Positions 37,019-49,571 of a stretch of DNA of 64,000 nt are shown here, piece by piece; the first letter of the stretch is position 1; every line of letters starts with the position of its first letter. This DNA comes from Hydractinia symbiolongicarpus (taxonomy: Eukaryota > Cnidaria > Hydrozoa > Anthoathecata > Hydractiniidae): the NCBI RefSeq assembly GCF_029227915.1, contig NC_079882.1:6696001-6760000 (forward strand), given 5' to 3'. The notes below the pieces were generated by a model. The model saw only the letters and a program-made list of their open reading frames with translations. It searched no databases and had not been told where the DNA came from. The position numbers were made by a program, and so were the translations under genes.

Positions 37019-37591
37019 ATGGGTCAAGAGCAAAGCGCATCAGCCATAAACAATGCAGGAGTTAAACCTGCACATGTTAAACAAAGAGCCAACTTAAAAG
37101 ACATTGTTGTTGTTTCAAGCAAACTTCCTGAAAACCAAAATGAATTGTTGGATGAAGATATCGCAAACATCGAGGCTATAACTCTCTCAAGACCAATTCT
37201 TCAAAATTTGTCTGGGGAGTTAGACTATAGCAAAATACCTAGACTTAATTCTGGTCCATTAACTGAAATGATTTTGCGCTATCAATTCCATTTAACAGAA
37301 TGTGCAGAGGCCGTGTCATTTGATCAAAATGTACTGTCAAAGCGGATCAAGGAACTGGACTCTTTAGCATCAAAAGTCAATAAGAATTTAAATGAGCATC
37401 AAAAGAACATTGATCATGCTATAAACCAGTTACAGAAAGTTACAGAGGTCTCGACAATGCTAAAAAGGATTGAAATAAACCTAAAACAAACTAAGCAGTT
37501 ATTTGTAGTCTTGAATGAACAACTGCCAACAAGAGATCAAATAAAAGATCCAGAATACCAGAATATTGATAGACAGTCTACCATAAATTAG
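37019..37591 (+). CDS. BORCS5: BORCS5, BLOC-1-related complex subunit 5
   Basis: BORCS5 (LOH12CR1/myrlysin) is a BORC subunit on the lysosome surface; BORC recruits ARL8 and so drives kinesin-dependent lysosome movement. The 190-aa frame is intronless (human 196). It starts MGQEQS, an N-myristoylation motif with Gly2, which matches the lipid anchor of human BORCS5. Other family signatures are the DIVVVS block near residue 28 and the stretch RYQFHLTECAEAVSFDQN (about 91-108). A coiled-coil C-terminal half follows, ending with a VLNEQLP motif. A splice acceptor (tttttag) ends at 37008, 10 nt before the ATG, so most of the 5' UTR must be spliced on in cis or in trans. A (TA)n tract lies just 3' at about 37624-37650. 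Confidence 0.92.
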   Translation: MGQEQSASAINNAGVKPAHVKQRANLKDIVVVSSKLPENQNELLDEDIANIEAITLSRPILQNLSGELDYSKIPRLNSGPLTEMILRYQFHLTECAEAVSFDQNVLSKRIKELDSLASKVNKNLNEHQKNIDHAINQLQKVTEVSTMLKRIEINLKQTKQLFVVLNEQLPTRDQIKDPEYQNIDRQSTIN

Positions 37592-37620
37592 TATATCTCT
37601 CCTTCTCTATGTTTATAACA

Positions 37621-37623
<3 letters not shown>

Positions 37624-37650
<27 letters not shown>
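37624..37650. repeat. (TA)n microsatellite
   Basis: An uninterrupted TA dinucleotide run of about 13 units lies just 3' of the BORCS5 stop codon. Confidence 0.9.
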
Positions 37651-37651
<1 letters not shown>

Positions 37652-37739
37652 AATTAATTAATTTATTATAAATTCTGTTTTATTGTTTTTATTGTTATAT
37701 TCACACAATTTTTTTAACTTTTGTATACTTTTCAATTTT

Positions 37740-38110
37740 CAGACTGTTTACTTTTACACAAAACCTAAAGTAAAATCAAACTGGTACAAGATTTCCTTGT
37801 AGAGACTTTACACTGAAATAGAAATGGGTGGTTTTCAAGAGCTAGAAGCATAGCTGAGACAAAAATAAAAAAGATTGAAATTGAACCTGAATTGAACCAT
37901 TGTGAAAACAGTTGCACTTTTTAATGTTGGGTGGAATTTAAAATTGACCTAATTCTTTTCAATCTTATGTAAACAGCCTGTTATTTAAATTTTTAATAAA
38001 AAGCTTAAAAAATAGAAAAACTATAGTTTGTTTCTTTCAAAAAGTGATATATCCCGTTAATTTTAAAACTGTCAGGTAAAAGGATTATGGCATATAGGTT
38101 TACTTGCCTG
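37740..38110. repeat. Dispersed repeat 3' of BORCS5
   Basis: This is a diverged direct copy of the element at 36540-36920. Shared blocks include catagctgagacaaaaataa, aagattgaaattgaacc, cagttgcac and a gtaaacagcctg phrase. The two copies bracket BORCS5. Confidence 0.65.
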
Positions 38111-38316
38111 GTATTATTATATTTTATATAATTATCAAACTGTTTTCCGTTTTGGTAATATAGGTGTAAAAATTTGTTTTTTTGTTTTTGTATGGCATGA
38201 GAAGTGACAACACTAATATCTAAAATTCAAAGTAACAAATTACTCTTTCTATTTTTGGTTGTAGCTTTTAGTTCGAGTGAAAGTTAAACAAAAAAAGAGC
38301 ATTTTAGGCACAAAAA

Positions 38317-38859
38317 ATGACCGAATTAACAAAAAAAGTTAGCAAGCCTAGAAAAAGAAGAAAAAAGCGAATTCCAAAACATCCATTAGAGTTTGTTGAA
38401 AATCCATATGATGGAGAATTGCATTCAGAAAACCAAATAAATACTGGTGAACCTGTTGAGGTTCCTACTTTAAAAATTGACTTTCGTACTTCTTCACAGT
38501 GGGTATCACCACAAGTCAATGACGAAAATATCCCAAAAAGATGCTTACGCTCTTCCATGAGAACAAGAAGAATTAATAGAAAGAGTGGTAGAGTAATAAA
38601 AAAAACTTTAAATACACGTTCAACAACTCTGTTGGAAAAGTCTTGTATAAAGCTGCATAAACAAAGTGCAAATTCAACTTTAAACAATACAGAACCAGGA
38701 CTTCCAAGTAATGTTTCAACACCTGACGAATTGGAGAATTTTAATTTCAATCGTGCTACACCCACTATGCCAAGAAGAAAGCCATTACATTATTTATTTA
38801 ATGGACAAACACCTGTGTTAAAGGACTTTGTTATTTTGGTTGAGAATACACCACTATGA
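38317..38859 (+). CDS. RHNO1: RHNO1-like (RHINO) 9-1-1 interacting protein
   Basis: RHNO1 binds the RAD9-HUS1-RAD1 clamp and helps ATR/CHK1 signalling. This 180-aa frame has three features of that family. The basic N-terminus contains KPRKRRKKR. DFRTSSQWVSPQ (about residues 56-67) matches the human SWVSP region that contacts the clamp. The C-terminal FVILVENTPL resembles the human VLVKDTP block. Most of the rest is low-complexity and basic, as expected for an intrinsically disordered adaptor. Human RHNO1 is 238 aa. The assignment rests on two short motifs in order plus composition, so it is a good hypothesis rather than proof. A splice-acceptor-like attttag ends 9 nt before the ATG. ALKBH3 starts 270 bp after the stop on the same strand. 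Confidence 0.65.
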   Translation: MTELTKKVSKPRKRRKKRIPKHPLEFVENPYDGELHSENQINTGEPVEVPTLKIDFRTSSQWVSPQVNDENIPKRCLRSSMRTRRINRKSGRVIKKTLNTRSTTLLEKSCIKLHKQSANSTLNNTEPGLPSNVSTPDELENFNFNRATPTMPRRKPLHYLFNGQTPVLKDFVILVENTPL

Positions 38860-39129
38860 TACTATTGCTTCCTAATTATGAGTGATTGCCAGAACTTGGT
38901 GGTTAGAAGAGGACTAAAATTTTTTAAATATCTATAATTTATTTTGGCATTCTTTTTGTGATATATGATTGGATTTTTTATAAAGCACTATAATTTCTAA
39001 AATTATTTGAATATATCGGAAGGACTGCTTTTTTACTACAGAAAAGAGTATTTTGCTTAGGTTATTCTTTTGTTGAATATATTTGGATATATATTTTGAT
39101 CATTTTAAGATACATAAATATAGTATGTT

Positions 39130-41123
<1,994 letters not shown>

Positions 41124-41687
41124 AAGTGACTAGAACTTCGAAACATTGCGAGTAAAACCACAGGTTAACACGACAGGTGAATGATTATGCATGCATGGCA
41201 TCAAGACTGCGTATGTGGTGCTCCTTTCATACGACGTTTCAATCACTTTTAATGGAAATGCTAAGGCAACAATGTACATGTGCATTTCGCTTTTATTGTA
41301 TATACTTTTAAAAGGTGAGAGAAATTTGATTAATTTAATCGTGTCACTGGGAGCACTTGCTGAACACAAGAAATAGCAAGAAATGTATTTATTTATTATT
41401 TTTACCTAAAATATATTATTATGTAAAATTGAAACTAAAATATACAATTTTTGAGCATTTTACGGCATTAAACCTTTGTGAATTTGTCCACAATTTCGCG
41501 AAATCTGCGAAAGTTTCTGTGGCTGGGAATGTTTGTATGTAACCCTAGATTGTGCCTTATGCTAAGGAGATACGAAATAGCAATGCCAGTAATATGTAAC
41601 AAATTTTGTGAAATTTTTACACGCTAACAACTTTTTACTAATATATATATATTTCACCTTTGAAATTAACACCCATTCGGGTACATA

Positions 41688-44600
41688 TTACAAACAATAA
41701 GGAAAAGGAATAAAAATAAAAAAAAACACAAAAATACATATATAATATCGTCTGATGTTGGCCTCTAAAATCGATCTGAAACGCATTCTGTGTTCGGGGA
41801 TATACCAATTCTCAATAATCATTCTCAGTTCGTCTATTATTGTTTCGTCTACATTAATGTTTTCCTTCAGCACAGGTGTATTATTTGAAAGTAGCAAATC
41901 CAGCACATTAATATGCTGTTGTCTGCATATTTGTATGACGTCACCAAGGAAACCCCCAGCTCGGAGATCTGTAGACAGTTGTGTGACAAGTATTTTACGT
42001 GTTACTTCATTATGAAGAAATCGACGGAATAAATTGAGTTTATTTTTCATATTAATAAGACAGATTGTATCTAATTCAAATAGTTCTTGCGAAATGTTTT
42101 TACTAATCGAGATACGTTAAATAAATATTTCAGTGCGGATCGTGCCTGAATTTCGAGCTTAAGTTGTGAAGACGCCGGAAGTGAACAAAACTCGAGCCCA
42201 TATGGAGTTTTGGGATGATGATTGATTTGTAAAGTGTTATGATGCTAAAGGGGTGACAGAAACGAATACCAGCGTTTATAAGTGTGTCGGTAGCAGCCCA
42301 CATTTCACAGAGTCTATGATTTTTTTGCGATTGACTAAGCTCAAGGTGTGATTTATGCATGGTCCATACAAAACCAAGATGTTTAAGAGAGTCAGTAGGA
42401 TATATTGGGTTACCATCGAGGATTATAAAAGGATTTTGTAATGGAGGTTTTCCAGAGATAACGAATTCCGTCTTTTTAGTATTGAATTAAATTAGATGAT
42501 TATAGCCATACTTTACACAGCAGTCTATCATTTTCTGCAATCCAGAGAGAGTGGCGCTCATCAGAATAATATCATCTGCATAGGACACAATGCCAGTAAA
42601 TTTTCCGTACAGCTTTGTCCCTATATTTAACGATTGAATTTCGCGTAGAAGTTGTTCTGAATAAATGTTATATAAATAAGGTGACAATAGCGACCCTTGA
42701 CGTACTCCTTGGGATAGCTTGAAAATTCGAGAAGTCTCACCTTGATAAGTCACAAAAGCGGTTCCATTTGAGTATAAATTATCCAAAACTTTCACAACAT
42801 GAGGAGGTAGACGACTGTCATCTATAAGTTTTGAAAAAAGAGAATTCCAGTTGCAGGAATCGAAAGCTTTTTCAGCATCCAAGCTACAGACATAAATAGG
42901 AGAATTTTTATTTTCGTAATATTGAATGGTCTCTTTTACAATAAATTCCGCATGCCAGGTTGAAGAATTAGATTTGAAACCAAACTGAAAATCATTAGTT
43001 ACTTTGAGATCTGGATATTTATGTAGAATGATAGATTCCAATACTTTTGTCAGAATAGGTATCAGACTAATCCCACGGTAGTTGTTTGGGTCAGAGAGTG
43101 ATTTTTTATATGATTTCACAAGTGGTATTATAACTGAAGATGACATCAATGTAGAAATACTTTGTGAGTTCAGGATATATGTGTAGAAGTTTTTGAGCCA
43201 TTTGAAAAAATTGTTGTTAGTAATGTGCTTAAAATGTTCAGCAGTTATGCCGTACTGATCGGCTGATTTACCAGAATGAATATTTTGCAATGCAGCAGAT
43301 ATATCATTATCACTTAAAATTGTGGTTGTCTGGTCAATATTTGTTGTAGTTGACTTCGTGTGATGCATCGGAATTTATTTTAGGAGTATTCAATAACTTG
43401 TCGAAATGAGAAGAGAATTCTTCGACAATATCTTCTTTAGTTCGTTTGTTGTTAATGGTAAAAGGTCTTGATTTTGAGCGCTTTAGTGATAGCATCTTTT
43501 ACCAAAAATTTTTAGCTCTGGTACGTTTGAGTTCATCTATGTTGATATAGTATTTGCAAAGGCGTTAATTCTGTTCAAACTTCACACCCTTGCGAAAAAC
43601 CTGTATTTTTCCATGCGTTAAAATGTTTTGATAAGTCATGTTTCAGTTTTGTGAGCTCGTTTGTCCACCAAGTTTTAGGTTGTTTATTTCTATTTGACAC
43701 ATGGGCCTGGTTGTATGCAGCAGATGAACAGTCTGGTAATGTTTGATGCAACCACTTGATTTCATTGTCAAGTCCGTAGAGTTAAATTGTTTGTCGTTGA
43801 ATTTTTGTTCAATTTCAGTGTTATATGATTGTAAGAATACTCCATTCTTCCATAAAAAATTTTGGAATAAATCCACTAGTTCCATGATTGCCATGTTGTA
43901 ATGTGATAGCAGAAGACGACGAACATTCGATATCAAGAGATATAGTGACTGGCAGATGATCATTAGTATTTATCGAGTCAGGTTCGGCAATATTACAGTT
44001 ATTTATATATAAGTCAAAGTCGGTACGACCTGCGATGTGATCAATATAGGATGAGTGATTTAAACTATTGTGATGATACGAAAAGTTAGGACCATTTCCT
44101 GATGTTACATCGATAAGCTGTAAATTATTATATTTAAGAAAGTCCGTAAGAATTGAAGATAATGTGATTCTGATATTGTGCGAGCGTATACATGTATCGT
44201 AAATGTTGGATGGGAATGTTTGAAAATCGCCAATGATTATTACTTCACCTTCGTCACTATACTGATGTTTTATACTTGATATCACTCCAAGTTGTTCCCT
44301 ATATACATCCGCAGAGTGTGAGTTCTGTGAGCATGGTAGGTAAACCCCAATTAGAATGAACAATTCTCCTCCAATTTTATATTTAATCGCTAAAATGTGT
44401 TGGTTTTCGTACAGTAATTCAACATTAGTGTTGCTGCTGTTTTTTAAAATAAAATATGTTCCAGCAAAAGGTCTTTCATTTCGGTGTTTGGTAGCTTCAT
44501 TAAATATCAACGTTGAGAAAACGGGTAACAATTGAGACAAAAGAGATGCTTCATCCTTGAAGAACCTAAAGGCACGTACGCATACCGTTCTTGTTTAGCA

Positions 44601-44700
44601 AATAGACTAGCATTTGTTAATTTCTCGATCTTTGATAACACGTTTTCAGCTTTATTTGTTGTTTTAAGGCATGCACAACTTTTTTGTTGTTTCCTCAAAT
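41688..44700 (-). mobile_element. Decayed non-LTR (LINE) retrotransposon
   Basis: Minus-strand frames follow LINE order. An APE-like endonuclease (44540-43821) has VIIIGDFQ, SYIDHIAGRTD and TNDHLPVTISL. A degraded linker (43963-43643) follows. Reverse transcriptase (43368-42487) has SDPNNYRGISL, VCSLDAEKAFDS, LSQGVRQGSLLSPYLYN and the catalytic FTGIVSYADDIIL. Further frames (42360-42130, 42050-41688) fit the C-terminal region. A frame overlapping the 5' end (44698-44507) probably starts the endonuclease. Stops and frame changes split the element, so it is not autonomous. I cannot name the clade. The 3' end faces ALKBH3. Confidence 0.9.
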
Positions 44701-44739
44701 GTGCCCTACCAACACATTTTTCGATTTAGTAATTAAAGA

Positions 44740-45075
44740 AGGCAACATTAGATGGTAGCTTTGTGGTAGAGCTTTTGCTTCCAGTGCGGGAGGTTTAGGT
44801 TCAAAACCTGGCCGAGTCATGCCAGAGACTATAAAAGTGTGAATCTGTCCTTTCTGCTTAGCGCTCACATGAGAATAGCATTGATATCTTAGGCGGTTGT
44901 CCAGTTCAGCGATTGCTGTACTTGCACGACATTCGTTGCTCAAATGGAAACTTTAAATGCGTTAGGATTTTTCCAAGAGGGATCGCAGGACCCTCTATGA
45001 AAGCAATACCAATATGAACTGAAAAGGCTACCCTGTGTAAATAATTTCAATAATAATAAAAATAAATAATAATGG
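44740..45075 (+). mobile_element. tRNA-derived SINE, second family
   Basis: The head is tRNA-like: tagctttgtggtagagc resembles an A box and ggttcaaaacctgg a B box with a T-arm. The body holds ttaggcggttgtccagttca and cttgcacgacattcg. The copy ends in an A/T-rich (aat)n-like tail at about 45045-45075. It differs from the SINE at 1595. It lies just 5' of the LINE copy, on the other strand. Confidence 0.7.
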
Positions 45076-45079
45076 TAAC

Positions 45080-45534
45080 AAATGCATTAACGTGTTCGCT
45101 GGAAATTTCTTAATTTCTTGTTCTCGTGGATATCTTTAGAAGAGACTGCCTGTTAGGGCAGTAGGTTGCAACTTCGTTAATTCCAGCCTCTATTTGGCAA
45201 TTTTCACACGTGTTGACCGTACGATCGTTTACTGCGCATGCATGCGGTACAAATATATGCAAATTTGACAAACCAGTACTGTTCGTACATAGAGTAATAC
45301 CAGAATTGTATCATCATGCTTATTTTGGGGACTGTTTCGTCCTAATTAGAAAATTTCAAGGCAAATTTTTTTTAAAATGAGATGCATTTTATAAACTAAT
45401 ATCCTACTAGCTAATATTTATAAACAATATCCAAGGCTGTGCCTTTTTGACTCTAGTCTCTTCACCTTTCCTTCTGTCTCCCTAATCTCGCTATTGTTGA
45501 AAATCATCTTGATTCGTAATAGTCTCAGGATTCT
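45080..45534. other. Intergenic stretch, no gene seen
   Basis: I find no coding signal or repeat that I can support in this gap between the SINE and the duplicated block. Confidence 0.4.
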
Positions 45535-45690
45535 ACGCAAGATTTAAAGTGGACGTTTTGTCCTCTTCGTTCTCGCTCTGCAAAAGGCTCCGTTAAAGAA
45601 GTCTTTGTTAAAAGGCTCTCGGCTTCATGCATAACATTCTCAAGGAGCAACATCATCTCCAAATCCCCGAGCTGTCCTGCACTTGATCGC
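45535..45690 (-). other. Coding-like frame at the duplication edge
   Basis: A minus-strand frame reads MLLLENVMHEAESLLTKTSL and TEPFAERERRGQNVHFKSCV before a stop. The charge pattern looks like a real protein, perhaps a coiled coil. It runs up to the left edge of the 5146-bp repeat. I do not recognise it. Confidence 0.25.
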
Positions 45691-46262
45691 AACTGTTCAC
45701 AACTTTTTTAGCCATGACCTTGCTGCCTATATTGCGCAATGTATACTTCGTGAACAATATGGCCTGTATGCGTTTTATGTGCAGCTTCTGTTTTATCACA
45801 CTGATTGATCGAAATTCGCCGTTTTTTATCTATATCATTGCAAAGGAGCTAGCTACTCCGTTGCATCCCCAACTCTCCCCCTAGACGTTCGTAGAGATTG
45901 TCGATCTTCAACCTGTTTAGTTTCTTCCAAAGGTCTTTTCCTTACCTTTCTCCTCATCTACGTCGACCTTGTTATACTTAGATGTTCGGGCCTACTAAAG
46001 GTACCTGGATTGTCCTGATGATAAATATATTCATCTGGTGTGAACTTTTCACCTTCAAAAACATGATAATTGGAATTTTATTTTACCTACATAAATAAAT
46101 GATAAGGAACATATTCGGTAATCAATTTAAACATAAAGAGATCAACAAGGTCAGCCATACTCCATCTACAATTAACCAAAACGAAGACCTTTTTGTAGAC
46201 GTAGTAGTATGTAGCGCAGGTCAAAATAGTAGTAGTATGTAGCGCAGGTCAAAATAGTCATA

Positions 46263-46736
46263 GTTTAAAAGTCTGACTAGAACGAGCACGAAAAGAACCA
46301 TCGTAAACAGCATTGACAAGATTATCATGCACAACCAGAGCATCCGTCTGGATGGCAACCTGGTCCAGGTCATCGATGATAGTAACATCCTTGCCGTATA
46401 CCGAAACTGAAGTTTGAGCGTGAGAATAACCATGGTGTGTCAATTTGAAGGATCAAAGATGATTATGTAGGTACAAAGGAAGAAAAGGCGATAGTCGCGG
46501 CTTAAGCAATATCTTTTATTATCAATATCTTGTATTGTTTTAGCTTACTAGGAATCCTCTGTTCTACCATCCAGGGCGACATGATCGATTACAGTTTGTT
46601 CTGCATTTTGTTTCATATGGAATGTAATCAAAGATGGTGTCACACCTGCTCCAGGTTCAACAGCCGCCAAGCCTGCGGGTGCAACATATAACATTACCAA
46701 TACTGCACTGGAATTTGACATGGCAAGATAAATCAT
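46263..46736 (-). other. Coding-like exons in duplicated flank, unit 1
   Basis: Two minus-strand frames look exonic. 46736-46548 contains LYVAPAGLAAVEPGAGVTPS and ends near a GTAAGC donor-like site at about 46551. The frame ending at 46263 contains VSVYGKDVTIIDDLDQVAI and follows an ACTTCAG acceptor-like site. Composition and splice-like ends suggest a gene remnant, but I recognise no family. A 29-bp direct repeat (tagtatgtagcgcaggtca core) sits just 3' at about 46200-46258. The same features recur at 51409-51882. Confidence 0.3.
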
Positions 46737-47210
46737 GAAGGCCTTACAAGTGCTATAGTATCACGGTATAGCCGTTTGGCGCTATCCTTTAAAACTTACA
46801 AAGACACTAGCTACAATTTACAGATAAATACTGCTGCAAAGTCTCTAAAGGGTGTTCTCTTATATCCTGCGAAATTTAACCATACGCTGGTGTTAACGAG
46901 GAATTCTATAACCCTAAGACTGAGAATATCACATTAAAACGTGGAAGGTAATCCAAATAAATGGTACAGGTCATAGCGTACTCCCTAAGTATCATTTCGA
47001 GCTGTCACTATCTTTGGGAGTCACAAAGGTTTTGGAGTACGCTCTATTTGCAGATTTTCGATCGCTGAACGACACAAACTTTCATGGGTCTGGTAGATCT
47101 TTCTGATTAATCCAAAGGACTATCTCCTCGATTGGATAGGGGAATTGTTGTCACTCTTAGGAGGAGAGAAGACACTCTTTATCAAAGAAGGTCTTGTATG
47201 AAAAAGTAGC

Positions 47211-47246
47211 GAGTTGGTCGTATCAATTTTTTGCGACGACCAACTC
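47211..47246. repeat. Perfect 11-bp inverted repeat, unit 1
   Basis: The arms gagttggtcgt and acgaccaactc are exact reverse complements separated by 14 nt. The copy in unit 2 is at 52357-52392. The function is unknown. Confidence 0.7.
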
Positions 47247-48435
47247 CAGATAGTGGGCTGGAATCACAGTGCCGGTTACGGAAAAGAGGGCGAAATTATT
47301 TTGCGGCCACAAATACGAATTCGTAGCATCGATCTTGTCAAATATCTAAAAAAATACACGATACCTAATTTATGGTCGCAAACATTTCCAGCCCTAAATA
47401 GGGAATTCATGATCGCAAATATTTTCAGGCCTCGTTTCCCTAAGCAAAGTGAAAAAATAAATTTTTGTGACCATCTCTAGAGAGGGTTATCGCAATTACA
47501 GTGCCAATGTAAAAAGGGGGACTTCACACATTTGCGAATAAAACTTTTTTTTTCAAAATTTTTTTTTTCAAGATTGTTTTTTACCCTTCTGCCCCAGCAT
47601 AGTCTTAAAAACGCAGGTAGTTGTTGCTGAAGCTAGTCGACCTTGTAAGGCAACGAAAGCATAGTCCATGGTTACTCACTCAGTCCTATACGACCTTTTC
47701 CAAGAATCTTCGAAAACAGAAAATACAGAAGATAAATTATGACAAAAAGGGTGAACTACGCGCGTCCTTGTCCCATTTCTTCATCTCAGTTTGCTAAGTA
47801 TCTGTCCACACAAATTCAAATCCGTGCCCACATCTTTCACGGTGCACCTCAGCACTTAACACAAAATGATTCTGGAAAGCTCTCCATTTTTTTCAACTGT
47901 TTGACTAGGGTGGTTTTTTTCTTATGAGCTAAATTTAGTTATGTTTTATTTTAGCACAGGACAGGGTAATGCAATACAAAAAACTTTTTTTCCCTACAGA
48001 CTGCTTACCGTAAGCCTTTAATCTTAAAAACTTTAATCAACTTTTGTGAATGTTGTCAACCTCTACCAATGGACTTTTTTTTACTTTAGACATCAGGGGA
48101 CAATGAAAAAGGGTAAGAATAGAAAGCCATGAATTAATTTTCGCGGATAATTTTTTGTGCAAATTTCATAGAATTTTCATGAATAATGTAAAAATGGTAT
48201 CAAATATTTTATGAATCATTCATATATTCTTTTATAATCCTTGATGATTTTGCTGATAACGTTTGTTTTTTAATCACGCCCCAAGGAAAGGGATTTATTA
48301 AAACAACCTCCCCTGCGGTCAAGGTAAGAACAATTTTGGCTTCGCTTTTAAATAGGGCTCATTTTCGTTGTCGACAAAATTTAGCACAGTAAACTAAAAT
48401 AAGGCTAATTTTAAAATCCTGATTCTGTCATCTTA

Positions 48436-48895
48436 CATTAAAAACTAAAATTTTCGGCTGAAAAACTTCGGCGGAAAATTTTCGGACATAATTTCTTATC
48501 TCAGCGGAAAAATTTTCGGCCAATTTATAAAGGCAAAAAATGTCAAATTTCAAAAGTAATGGTTACGGGAAATGACACAAATATATGCTATAAGCATTTA
48601 TAGTGTACATTTATTCAATCAAGGTCTAAAAAAGGGTCTTCAGGATCCAACTTTGAGCCTCAGCGAAATGCGAAAATAACAAAAATAATAAGTTCAAAAA
48701 CTGCATATTTTAATGGTTTTCGATTACCGTATATATAACTTCTATGCACGGGTCCTTTTTTCAAAAAATTAAAAAAAACAAAATGTTAGGACATAAAAAA
48801 AACTTTGGACAAATTTTGGACAGAAAAATTATCGGACAACAAAAATCCGAAAGTTTTTCCGTCCGAAAAATTTTCATTCCTAATGTAGTACTGTT
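48436..48895. mobile_element. MITE-like element inside unit 1
   Basis: The left end has actaaaattttcggctgaaa and the right end, reversed, has atgaaaatttttcggacgga. Several tttcgg/ccgaaa motifs lie inside in both orientations. No coding frame. It was inserted before the duplication, since the same copy is at 53582-54041. Confidence 0.6.
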
Positions 48896-49205
48896 TTAGG
48901 ATAAAGTGGATCTTACAATTAAAGAAATGCTATTTTTTTGGAAATTCGGAACAAAAAACAGCTGAACACATGACAGCAATAATCATTGTTTTGTCACATA
49001 AATGTTTTTAGACTAAAATTGATTTATAAATTTTTAAAATATTTTGTTTTCGACGAGTAAAGTAAAAAAACATACTTCGTAGTCCAAAATTGGCCAAATA
49101 ATAAAAAAAAGTACTTTGTAGTAAAAATTTCATGCATTCTTTCTTTAAACTATGTAAGAAATTAAAGTTAACATTTTCTGATATTCGAATTTGGTAATTC
49201 GAACA

Positions 49206-49334
49206 ACATGCTTTATTCTCTCACAATGTCGTTTGTATAAAATTCATAAGGGTGTGATTTTCCAAGCTATGTTGTTGATCTTGTTGATTTAGAAAACATG
49301 CTTTATTCTCTCACAATGTCGTTTGTATAAAATT
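49206..49334. repeat. 39-bp direct repeat pair, unit 1
   Basis: acatgctttattctctcaca plus the next 19 nt occurs at 49206-49244 and again, identically, at 49296-49334. The pair is just downstream of the PAICS stop and recurs in unit 2. Confidence 0.85.
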
Positions 49335-49571
49335 TGTATAGAAAACGCCAAAAAAAACTTATGGTCAGGCAGTTGATGACAACAGAAATCGGAATATAAT
49401 ATTTTTTTTTTTGCATTTTAAATATAACATCCAGCAATGAAGCTGATCAAATACACAATAACTAAGAAAATATACTCATGCAAAAGATATGTTAAAAAAA
49501 GGCAACCAACATACAAAGATTATATAAAGACAATTACTAAAGTTGATCAAATCAAGGCTTTACGGTTCAGT

